Part shown: piece after piece, positions 16,136-24,049 of the stretch | Numbering within the stretch: position 1 is the stretch's first letter | Layout of the letters: each line of letters starts with the position of its first letter | Source of the DNA: CAG-791 sp000431495 | GTDB taxonomy: Bacteria; Bacillota; Clostridia; Lachnospirales; Lachnospiraceae | DNA: 47,866 nt | Assembly: GCA_052117605.1 (NCBI GenBank) | Contig: JBQKIT010000020.1 | Direction: 5' to 3' (one strand) | Made by a program: the position numbers and the translations under genes | Notes under the pieces: model-generated | What the model was told of the DNA's origin: nothing | Seen by the model: the letters and a program-made list of their open reading frames with translations, nothing else | Databases searched by the model: none

Positions 16136-17951
16136 AATAAGAGGAGAGCAGGAGAGAATCCGCAATTTCTGTATTGTGGCACACATCGACCACGGAAAGT
16201 CTACCCTGGCAGACCGTATGATTCAGATGACCGGCGTTCTTACCGATCGCGAGATGAAGGAGCAGGTGCTGGACAATATCGAGGTGGAGCGTGAGCGCGG
16301 AATCACCATCAAGTCCCAGGCGGTCCGCCTGATTTATCATGCAGATGACGGGCAGGAGTATATTTTCAACCTGATTGATACTCCAGGGCATGTGGACTTT
16401 AACTATGAGGTGTCCCGTTCCCTGGCTGCCTGCGACGGCGCGATTCTGGTTGTGGATGCGACGCAGGGAATTCAGGCGCAGACGATGGCAAACGTCTATC
16501 TTGCGCTGGAGCACAATCTTGACGTGTTTCCGGTCATCAACAAGGTGGACCTTGCAAGTGCAAGACCGGAAGAGGTAAAGCAGGAAATTGAGGACGTCAT
16601 CGGCCTTGAGGCAATGGATGCCCCCGAGATTTCCGCAAAGAGCGGCTTGAATGTCAAAGAGGTCCTTGAGGATGTGGTGAAGAAGATTCCCGCACCCGCA
16701 GGCGATCCCGAGGCGCCGCTGAAATCTCTGATTTTTGACTCCCTTTATGATTCCTACCGCGGTGTGATCGTGTTTATCCGCGTGCGGGACGGCGTGATCC
16801 GCAAGGGCACGAAGGTTCGGTTTATGGCAAGCGGCGCGGAGGAAGAGGTCGTGGAGGTCGGCTATTTTGGCCCCGGGCAGTTTATCCCGTGCAGTGAGCT
16901 TTCCGCCGGAATGGTGGGATATTTTACCGCATCCATCAAAAATATCCGCGATGCGAGAGTCGGTGACACCGTGACCGAGGCGGAGCGGCCTTGCGATGAG
17001 GCACTTCCCGGTTACAAGAAGGCACAGTCCATGGTCTATGCGGGGATTTATCCGCAGGACACCTCGAAGTATCCGGACCTGAAGGATGCTCTGGAGAAGT
17101 TCCAGCTCTCTGATGCCAGCCTTTCCTATGAACCGGAGACGTCTCTTGCACTTGGCTTTGGCTTCCGCTGCGGCTTCCTGGGACTCCTTCATATGGAGGT
17201 TGTCCTGGAGCGTCTTGAGCGCGAATATGGCCTTGACATCATCTCGACGGCTCCCGGCGTTGTATATCATATTTACAAGACGGACGGCACCATGATGGAG
17301 CTGACAAATCCGGCAAACCTTCCGGATCCGTCGGAAATTGAGCATATGGAGGAGCCGATTGTATCCGCAGAGATCATGGTGACGACCGAATATCTGGGTG
17401 CCATCATGCAGCTGTGCCAGGAGCGCAGAGGTGTGTACCTTTCTACGGACTACATCGAGAAAACAAGAGCGGTGCTGAAGTACGAGCTTCCGTTGAACGA
17501 GATCATCTATGATTTCTTCGATGCACTGAAGTCAAGATCCAGAGGCTACGCGTCCTTTGACTATGAGCTGAAGGGGTATGTCCCCTCGAAGCTCGTAAAG
17601 CTCGATATTCTTGTCAACAAGGAGCCGGTCGATGCGCTGTCCTTTATTGTGCATGAGGCAGGAGCTTACGACCGCGGAAGAAAGATGTGCGAGAAGCTTA
17701 AGGATGAGATTCCGCGCCAGATGTTCGAGATCCCGATTCAGGCTGCAGTCGGCGGCAGAATCATTGCCCGCGAAACCGTCCGCGCCTTCCGCAAGGATGT
17801 CCTTGCCAAGTGCTACGGCGGCGACATTTCCCGTAAGAAGAAGCTTCTGGAGAAGCAGAAGGAAGGAAAGAAGCGGATGCAGATGGTCGGCAACGTGGAG
17901 ATCCCGAAGGATGCCTTCATGAACGTGCTGAAGCTCGGGGATGACCAGTAA
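16116..17951 (+). CDS. lepA: Elongation factor 4 (back-translocase LepA)
   Basis: This 611-residue translational GTPase binds ribosomes and promotes back-translocation or initiation fidelity. G1 is AHIDHGKST at 22-30. G3 (DTPGH), G4 (NKVD) and the LepA-specific C-terminal domain (GGDISRKKKLLEKQKEGKKRM) are all present. Length fits the family. ATG 16116 has AAGGAAGAG upstream and is preferred over the in-frame TTG at 16089. It overlaps the rsuA-like gene by 20 bases. A 52-bp repeat array then separates it from hemW, its usual neighbour in Firmicutes. Confidence 0.95.
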   Translation: MAERADKIRGEQERIRNFCIVAHIDHGKSTLADRMIQMTGVLTDREMKEQVLDNIEVERERGITIKSQAVRLIYHADDGQEYIFNLIDTPGHVDFNYEVSRSLAACDGAILVVDATQGIQAQTMANVYLALEHNLDVFPVINKVDLASARPEEVKQEIEDVIGLEAMDAPEISAKSGLNVKEVLEDVVKKIPAPAGDPEAPLKSLIFDSLYDSYRGVIVFIRVRDGVIRKGTKVRFMASGAEEEVVEVGYFGPGQFIPCSELSAGMVGYFTASIKNIRDARVGDTVTEAERPCDEALPGYKKAQSMVYAGIYPQDTSKYPDLKDALEKFQLSDASLSYEPETSLALGFGFRCGFLGLLHMEVVLERLEREYGLDIISTAPGVVYHIYKTDGTMMELTNPANLPDPSEIEHMEEPIVSAEIMVTTEYLGAIMQLCQERRGVYLSTDYIEKTRAVLKYELPLNEIIYDFFDALKSRSRGYASFDYELKGYVPSKLVKLDILVNKEPVDALSFIVHEAGAYDRGRKMCEKLKDEIPRQMFEIPIQAAVGGRIIARETVRAFRKDVLAKCYGGDISRKKKLLEKQKEGKKRMQMVGNVEIPKDAFMNVLKLGDDQ

Positions 17952-18328
17952 AGCAAGCTGGCAAGGGTGTTTTTCGCAGAGGATGCTTGGGAGGCAAGCT
18001 GGCAAGGGTGCTTTTTGCAGAAGGAATCATCCTTGTAGGAGCTTTTCTCCGCAGAGGGATGCATTTCGCAGAAGGAAATCATCCCTGGGAGAGCTTTTCA
18101 CTGCAGAGGGATGCATTTCGCAGAAGGAAATCATCCCTGAGAGAGCTTTCCCTGTAGAGGGATGCATTTCGCGGAAGGAAATCATCTCTGGAAGAGCTTT
18201 TCTCTGCAGAGGGATGCATTTCGCAGAAGAAAATCATCTCTGGAAGAGCTTTTTTCTGCTGAGGGATGCTCTGCCCCACCGAATAGTAATCCCTGACAGA
18301 GCTTTTTCCTGAATGCAGATGCTATCCT
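17950..18328. repeat. Tandem 52-bp repeat array C (inverted orientation)
   Basis: Units start at 18006, 18056, 18108, 18159, 18211 and 18263, giving periods of 50, 52, 51, 52 and 52, with degenerate partial units at both ends. The best units read GGGATGCATTTC, a loop GCAGAAG, then GAAATCATCCC: an 11-bp stem with one bulged C. A spacer with AGAGCTTTTC and CTGCAGA follows. Compared with arrays B and D, the spacer matches only when array C is reverse-complemented. Confidence 0.85.
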
Positions 18329-18348
18329 GCGCGGGACCACGCACATGA

Positions 18349-18415
18349 GTCGAGCAACTACGTATAAAGCAGCCCTGTGTCGAACAACTGCGCACAAAGC
18401 AGCCCTGTGTCAAGC
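18349..18415 (+). repeat. 30-bp tandem duplication
   Basis: Just over two copies of a 30-base unit (core AAAGCAGCCCTGTGTC) lie between repeat array C and hemW. The copies start at 18349 and 18379. Confidence 0.65.
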
Positions 18416-18453
18416 TGCAATATGTAAAGAAAGCTGTAACGTGCCAAACATCA

Positions 18454-19761
18454 ATGTATCAAACAGATCAAATCCAAGAACAACAGCAAATTATGAACGA
18501 CAGGGCTGCAGGTGAATTCACCGGCAGTCCTGTCAGCTTATATCTGCACCTTCCTTTTTGTGTCCGCAAGTGCCGGTACTGTGATTTTCTCTCCGGGCCT
18601 TATGATGCTGCGGTGAGAAGGCGATATCTTCGTGCATTGGAGACGGAGATCCGATTGAGTGCAGAGACATTCGGCAATGAACGTCTGAGCGCAGACACCG
18701 TCTTTCTCGGAGGAGGGACGCCATCTCTTCTGGATGCGGATGAGCTGGCGCATTTGATGGCGGTGCTGTCAGAATCGTTTCGGATCCTTCCCGGAGCGGA
18801 GATTACCATGGAATGCAATCCGGGAACGGTAGGCAGGGAAAAGCTGCTTGCCTTCCGGGAGGCCGGGATCAACCGTCTTTCGATTGGCGTTCAGTCCTTT
18901 CGGGACGTGGAACTAAAGCTCCTTGGCAGAATCCATACGGCGGAAGAAGCAAGGCAGTGTGTTCTGGACGCGAGATGGGCAGGCTTTGATAACATCAGTC
19001 TGGATCTTATTTCCGCCCTTCCCGGTCAGAACATCGGTCAGTGGATGGAGTCGCTTCGGGAGGCCGTAGCTCTTGCTCCGGAGCACATCTCTGCGTACAG
19101 TCTGATTCTGGAGGATGGCACGCCTTTGAAGGAAGCTGCGCTGGAGGGAAAACTTCCTCGACTTCCGGATGAAGATGAGGACCGGAAGATGTATCATGAA
19201 ACAAGGAGCTTTCTTGCGGAGCATGGCTATCACCGCTACGAAATCTCCAATTATGCAAAAAAAGGCTTTGAAAGCCGTCATAACAGCGGCTACTGGACAG
19301 GACATCCGTATCTGGGGTTTGGGATCGGAGCAGCTTCTTTCTATGCTGGCTGCAGGTGGAGCCATACAAGAAGCATGACTTCCTATCTGCAGGCGCTGGA
19401 GAGTGCAGGCGCATCAGCAAAATCGGACGGAGAATCCCTGTCATCTGCGGAGAAGGCGACAGGTCACAGATGTCAGGAATATGCAGAAGTTCTGGAGTCC
19501 ATCTATGAAGAGAAAGAAATCCTTTCGGAGAAGGATCGGATGGCAGAATTTATGTTCCTTGGCCTTCGAAGGATGCAGGGCGTTTCGGAAGCGGAGTTCC
19601 TGCGGCGCTTCGGGAGGACAATGGAAGAGGTGTACGGTCCTGTTTTGAAGCGCTATCAGGAGCTGCACATGCTGCAAAGAGAAGGTGGACGGATTTTTCT
19701 CACAGAGAGAGGAATTGATGTAAGCAACGCTGTGATGGCAGATTTTCTCCCAGATGAATGA
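18454..19761 (+). CDS. hemW: HemW-like radical SAM heme chaperone
   Basis: This 435-residue radical SAM protein has the cluster motif C-x3-C-x2-C at Cys36, Cys40 and Cys43 in HLPFCVRKCRYCDF. GGGTPSLL and NPGTV follow. Unlike true HemN it keeps only the HemW-type three cysteines, so it is a heme-inserting chaperone rather than a coproporphyrinogen oxidase. It is longer than usual (about 375-400) because of a polar insert around residues 310-345. The lepA-hemW order is common in Firmicutes. No ribosome site is visible before ATG 18454 or before the next ATG at 18493, so the start is uncertain. Its stop overlaps the next start. Confidence 0.85.
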   Translation: MYQTDQIQEQQQIMNDRAAGEFTGSPVSLYLHLPFCVRKCRYCDFLSGPYDAAVRRRYLRALETEIRLSAETFGNERLSADTVFLGGGTPSLLDADELAHLMAVLSESFRILPGAEITMECNPGTVGREKLLAFREAGINRLSIGVQSFRDVELKLLGRIHTAEEARQCVLDARWAGFDNISLDLISALPGQNIGQWMESLREAVALAPEHISAYSLILEDGTPLKEAALEGKLPRLPDEDEDRKMYHETRSFLAEHGYHRYEISNYAKKGFESRHNSGYWTGHPYLGFGIGAASFYAGCRWSHTRSMTSYLQALESAGASAKSDGESLSSAEKATGHRCQEYAEVLESIYEEKEILSEKDRMAEFMFLGLRRMQGVSEAEFLRRFGRTMEEVYGPVLKRYQELHMLQREGGRIFLTERGIDVSNAVMADFLPDE

Positions 19762-22033
19762 AAACGGGTCACAGAGAGTGTATGAGCTGGAGCAGGTGCT
19801 GAAAAAACCAGAAAGAATGCCGGACGGACAGCAAGGGGCCAATGGGGGAGCCGGCAAGACGGCCAACAGGGGAGCCAGCAAGGGGGCCAATGGGGAGCCA
19901 ACACGAGGACCAATGGGGGGAGCCAGCAAAAAGGCCAACAGAAGAGACAACAGAAAGGATGACAACAGGATGGACAGCAGTATGAAAGAAAAGAAACCAG
20001 TGTATTTTACCTCAGAGAGGGTGTCTGCACATGTTACAAGAATCCGCGGCGCGATCTCAGAATATATGTACCTTGTGGAGGGAGAGGACCGGGCTCTTCT
20101 GATCGATGCGGGCTGCGGCGTTGGGAACATCGCAGCGTATGTCGGAACGTTGACGAAGCTTCCGCTTACGGTTGTGCTGACGCACGGGCACTACGACCAC
20201 TGCGGAGGAATGTACCGCTTTGATGAGGTTCATCTGAACCGGGAGGAAAGGATTCCGACGGCGATTCATTACACAGAGGAAGTGGGAGCGCGCATTGCAA
20301 AAGAGCATGGCTTTTCCGACGATCCGGAGGCTGTGACAAGAATTCGTGACATCCGCATGTTGGATCTGGAGGATGGCAGAGTGTTCGAGCTTGGCGGAGG
20401 TGTTGAGGTCGAGGCGATCTGCTGTCCCGGGCATACGGTGGCAACGATGGCGATGCTGATCCGGCCGGACAGACTGCTTCTTACGGGGGATGCCTGCCAC
20501 TGGATCACCTATCTGCACTTTGAATCAGGGCTTACGGTGGAGCGGTTCCGAAAGAGTCTTGTGAAGCTCCAAACGCGTGAGAGCGAGTGGGATTCTCTGC
20601 TTCTGTCGCATCCTGTGGACGAAGCTCCGAAGTCCTTGATTCCGGAGATGATCGGGCGCTGCGATCAGCTTCTTTCCAGGAAGACGGAAGGGCTTGTTTT
20701 CGAAAAGTTTGACGACACCTGTCTTCACTATGTGGCAAAAAAAGACGGCGAGCTTGCCAATCTTCTTTTTGATATCCGGAAGGTTCAGGAGCCGAAGAAG
20801 ACAACGCAGGTTAAGGACGGCGTTCCGTACGAGGATACCTTTGCGGCAGCAGGGCTCTTTGCAACGAGTGCAAGCGAGACAAGCCCGGAGAGGGAAGCGG
20901 GCACGAGCGGGAAAAAGCCGGAAGAAGCAGGGAACGCGAGCGGGAAAAGGCTGGAGGAAATCTGGCAGACCATGTTTTACGGTCCGGAGGATGAGAGAAT
21001 TTATCATCCGGTGGGCGAGGACATGGGCTACATCGAGGATACGGGCAATCACGATGCAAGGACGGAGGGAATGTCCTACGGCATGATGGCCTGCGTGCAG
21101 CTGGATCACAAGGAAGAGTTTGACCGGATCTGGAAGTGGACGGTCACTTACATGTACATGGAGGAAGGCGAGAACGCGGGGTATTTTGCCTGGTCCTGCC
21201 AGCCGGACGGAACGAAGAATTCCATGGGACCTGCGCCGGACGGGGAAGAGTATTTTGCCATGGCGCTGTTCTTCGCGTCCCACCGCTGGGGCGACGGAGA
21301 GGGCATATTCGCATACAGCTCCTGGGCAAAAAAAATCCTGCAGGCCTGCATTTATCACGGCGCACCGGCGAACAAGGCGATGTGGAACCGCGACAATCAT
21401 CTGATTCTGTTCGTGCCGGGCTGCCCGTTTACGGACCCGTCCTACCATCTGCCGCATTTTTATGAGCTGTTTGCGCTGTGGGATGAGGACAACCGGGAAT
21501 TCTGGCAGAAGGCGGCAGAGGCGAGCAGAGAATATCTGCAGAGGGCCTGCGATCCTGTTACCGGACTTTGCGCCGAGTACGCCGAGTTTGACGGAACGCC
21601 GCACCTTCGGACGCAGGCGGAGATCGACGGGGGCAATCCCTATCGCCACGACTGGTTTTATTCGGATGCCTATCGGACAGCCGGGAATGTGAGCCTGGAT
21701 GCCAGATGGTTTGGCGCGGACTCCTGGAAGGAGAGTGAGCTTGCCGCGTACCAGAAATTTTTCCTGAAGCACGAGCCTGTTTTCGGTATTTACGAGAAGG
21801 ACGGCCGTGTCATCGAGGGTCAGGCGCTGCATCCGGTGGGACTCCTTGCAACGATTGCGGAGTGTTCGCTTGTGACGATTCATTCGGGGGATGAGGAAAC
21901 GGCTTCGAATGGCAGATTCTGGCTGGAGAAGTTCTGGAATACGCCGCTTCGTAAGGGCGAGAGGCGGTATTATGACAACTTTCTGTATCTGTTCGCGTTC
22001 CTTGCGCTTTCCGGGGAGTACCGGATTTACTGA
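19754..22033 (+). CDS. Metallo-beta-lactamase fold / GH8 (Rex-like) glycosidase fusion
   Basis: This ORF of up to 759 residues joins two enzymes. Residues 85-335 form a metallo-beta-lactamase fold with THGHYDH (143-149), His228 in CPGHT, Asp246 in TGDA and His286, a full two-metal site. Residues 400-759 match glycoside hydrolase family 8, closest in memory to reducing-end xylose-releasing exo-oligoxylanase (Rex). DARTEGMSYGM carries the likely acid Glu438 and YSDAYR the likely base Asp638. DPSYHLPHFYELFALW and ALHPVGLLAT are Rex hallmarks. No signal peptide is visible, so it probably acts on imported oligosaccharides. Residues 28-72 are Gly/Ala/Asn repeats. ATG 19970, after AAGGAT, may be the true start. 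ATG 19754 overlaps the hemW stop without a ribosome site. Confidence 0.8.
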   Translation: MNENGSQRVYELEQVLKKPERMPDGQQGANGGAGKTANRGASKGANGEPTRGPMGGASKKANRRDNRKDDNRMDSSMKEKKPVYFTSERVSAHVTRIRGAISEYMYLVEGEDRALLIDAGCGVGNIAAYVGTLTKLPLTVVLTHGHYDHCGGMYRFDEVHLNREERIPTAIHYTEEVGARIAKEHGFSDDPEAVTRIRDIRMLDLEDGRVFELGGGVEVEAICCPGHTVATMAMLIRPDRLLLTGDACHWITYLHFESGLTVERFRKSLVKLQTRESEWDSLLLSHPVDEAPKSLIPEMIGRCDQLLSRKTEGLVFEKFDDTCLHYVAKKDGELANLLFDIRKVQEPKKTTQVKDGVPYEDTFAAAGLFATSASETSPEREAGTSGKKPEEAGNASGKRLEEIWQTMFYGPEDERIYHPVGEDMGYIEDTGNHDARTEGMSYGMMACVQLDHKEEFDRIWKWTVTYMYMEEGENAGYFAWSCQPDGTKNSMGPAPDGEEYFAMALFFASHRWGDGEGIFAYSSWAKKILQACIYHGAPANKAMWNRDNHLILFVPGCPFTDPSYHLPHFYELFALWDEDNREFWQKAAEASREYLQRACDPVTGLCAEYAEFDGTPHLRTQAEIDGGNPYRHDWFYSDAYRTAGNVSLDARWFGADSWKESELAAYQKFFLKHEPVFGIYEKDGRVIEGQALHPVGLLATIAECSLVTIHSGDEETASNGRFWLEKFWNTPLRKGERRYYDNFLYLFAFLALSGEYRIY

Positions 22034-22100
22034 GCGCTGGAAATGCGGGGCAGATGCCGGATCTACTGAGTACCGGATTTGCCGGGACCGGATTTACTAA
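22021..22100 (+). repeat. Short repeats copying the GH8 stop region
   Basis: Four variants of CCGGATTTACTGAG occur at 22021, 22057, 22073 and 22088. The first spans the stop codon of the fusion gene; the rest fill the gap before the ABC transporter. They look like slippage or local duplication. Confidence 0.5.
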
Positions 22101-22115
22101 GAGATGGAGTTTTTT

Positions 22116-23861
22116 ATGGACAAGGATTTCAAAAACTGGTCAGAGCTTAAGATTTTTCTGTCCTATTTCAAGCCGCACAGGAAGCTGTTTTACCTGGATA
22201 TGGTGAGCGCGCTTCTGATTGCGATGATCGATCTTGCGTTTCCGTGGGTGTCGCGCTGGTGCATGTACACGCTGCTTCCGGACAACGCGTGGAGGACCTT
22301 CTGGACGGTCATGCTGGTCGTGACCGTCGCGTATGCGCTGCGGTCTGTTTTCTATTACATTATCTGCTACTGGGGGCATAACTTCGGGGCGCGGGTCGAG
22401 GCGGACATCCGGAGAGATCTGTTCCGGCACATTCAGGAGCTGAATTACGGCTTCTTCGATCACAACCGCGTGGGACAGCTGATGAGCCGCCTGACGACAG
22501 ATCTTTTTGACGTGACGGAGATGGCGCATCACGCGCCGGAGGATCTGTTCATTTCCACGGTGACCATCCTTGGCGCTCTGATTCTCATGTTTCGGATTCA
22601 GTGGAGACTTGCCCTGGTTCTTACGCTGATGCTGCCGATCTTTCTTGCGGTGGTGATGCTCTGCAGGCTTCACATGCGGGATGCATCGCGCAAGGTAAAG
22701 GTGACGGTTTCCGCGATCAACACGGAATTTGAGTCGGAGCTCTCCGGAATCCGGACGGCGAAGGCCTTTGCCAACGAGCCGGAGGAGCTGCAGAAGTTCG
22801 AAAAAGCGAATCAGAGCTACCGCGGGGCAAAATTCGGTTTTCACCGCGCCATGGCGGAGTTCAATGCGGCGATGGAATTTTTCCTCTGCATGCTGTCTGT
22901 GGCGGTGATTGCAGTGGGCGGCGCCCTTATTATGAAGGGCGAGCTGAATGTCATCGACCTGATTACCTTCAGCCTGTATGTTTCGACCTTTGTGAGTCCC
23001 ATCCGGAAGCTCGCGAACACGTCGGAGATGATTGCAAACGGTACGGCGGGGCTGCACCGCTTCGTGGAGCTAATGCGGACGGAGCCGGAGCTTCAGGACA
23101 GCGAGGGCGCGCTTGCGCTTCAGAACGTGCAGGGTGACATCAACGTGGATCATGTGTCCTTTGCGTATCAGAAGGGACAGGGAGTTCTGCATGACGTTTC
23201 GCTGCAGATCGCAAAGGGCGAGACGGTTGCCTTTGTCGGCTCCTCCGGAGGAGGCAAAACAACCCTCAGCCAGCTGATTCCCCGTTTTTACGATGTGACG
23301 AAGGGCGCCATTTATCTGGACGGGCATGACGTGCGCGAGGTGACGCAGGAATCGCTGCATCAGAACATCGGTGTCGTGTCACAGGATGTTTTCCTGTTTG
23401 CAGGAAGCATTGCAGAGAACATTCGCTACGGACGGCTGGATGCCACGATGGAAGAGGTGATGGAGGCTGCCGCGAAGGCGGAGCTTGCGGAGGATATTGC
23501 CGCGATGCCGGACGGGTTTGAGACGAACGTCGGAGAGCGCGGAGTCCTTCTTTCAGGCGGACAGAAGCAGCGAATTTCCATTGCCCGGATTTTCCTGAAG
23601 AACCCGCCGGTTCTCATTCTGGATGAAGCAACCTCGGCGCTTGACAGCGTCACGGAGGCGAGAATTCAGGAGACGTTTGAGAAGCTCTCCCGGGGAAGAA
23701 CCACCATTGTGATTGCGCACAGACTCTCCACGGTGAAGAATGCCGACCGCATTGCAGTCATCGAGGACGGGCGCATCATCGAGCTTGGCTCGCACAAGGA
23801 GCTGATGGAGAAGAACGGAGCGTACGCACAGCTTGTCCGCACGCAGGAGCTGAAGAACTGA
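22116..23861 (+). CDS. ABC exporter, fused permease and ATPase
   Basis: This 581-residue half-transporter has a type I exporter membrane domain (six helices, about 1-315). An ATPase domain follows with Walker A GSSGGGKTTL, signature LLSGGQKQR and Walker B VLILDEATSALD. It resembles the MsbA/MdlB/BmrA group, which exports lipids, peptides or drugs as dimers. Only one half is encoded here, so it is probably a homodimer. ATG 22116 with GGAG seven bases upstream is chosen over ATG 22104. It is 82 bases after the GH8 fusion on the same strand. The substrate cannot be told. Confidence 0.88.
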   Translation: MDKDFKNWSELKIFLSYFKPHRKLFYLDMVSALLIAMIDLAFPWVSRWCMYTLLPDNAWRTFWTVMLVVTVAYALRSVFYYIICYWGHNFGARVEADIRRDLFRHIQELNYGFFDHNRVGQLMSRLTTDLFDVTEMAHHAPEDLFISTVTILGALILMFRIQWRLALVLTLMLPIFLAVVMLCRLHMRDASRKVKVTVSAINTEFESELSGIRTAKAFANEPEELQKFEKANQSYRGAKFGFHRAMAEFNAAMEFFLCMLSVAVIAVGGALIMKGELNVIDLITFSLYVSTFVSPIRKLANTSEMIANGTAGLHRFVELMRTEPELQDSEGALALQNVQGDINVDHVSFAYQKGQGVLHDVSLQIAKGETVAFVGSSGGGKTTLSQLIPRFYDVTKGAIYLDGHDVREVTQESLHQNIGVVSQDVFLFAGSIAENIRYGRLDATMEEVMEAAAKAELAEDIAAMPDGFETNVGERGVLLSGGQKQRISIARIFLKNPPVLILDEATSALDSVTEARIQETFEKLSRGRTTIVIAHRLSTVKNADRIAVIEDGRIIELGSHKELMEKNGAYAQLVRTQELKN

Positions 23862-23917
23862 GGCAGGCGGCTTCCTGTGCATAACAGCAGGCTGAAAAAT
23901 GAATTGAGAAAAATAGA

Positions 23918-23966
23918 AATCTCGCAGGGAGCTTCCGGAAAGAAGCTTCTCTGCGGGATTTTTCTG
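23918..23966 (+). terminator. Terminator after the ABC exporter
   Basis: A long stem of AATCTCGCAGGGAGCTTC with GAAGCTTCTCTGCGGGATT is followed by TTTTCT. It lies about 55 bases after the stop. Confidence 0.75.
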
Positions 23967-23979
23967 TGATGAAATTCTG

Positions 23980-24035
23980 CCCCGGCATGCCGGCCCGGAT
24001 TCTGACATGGCAGGATCCGGCACGGCATGCCGGGG
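23980..24035. repeat. 56-bp cruciform-forming inverted repeat
   Basis: CCCCGGCATGCCG at 23980-23992 is inverted at 24023-24035. The inside also pairs (CCGGAT with ATCCGG, CTG with CAG), giving arms of about 24 bases with few mismatches. Each outer arm is itself a palindrome. It lies between convergent genes with no T tract on either side. Confidence 0.65.
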
Positions 24036-24049
24036 AATTACGTAAAACC

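Noticed and set aside
17941..18312. ORFs across repeat array C with repeating peptide words
   Set aside because: The peptide repeats reflect the DNA repeat, and the 52-base period changes frame at each unit.
20525..21883. 452-codon minus-strand ORF opposite the GH8 domain
   Set aside because: Shadow of the fusion gene; no ribosome site or domain.
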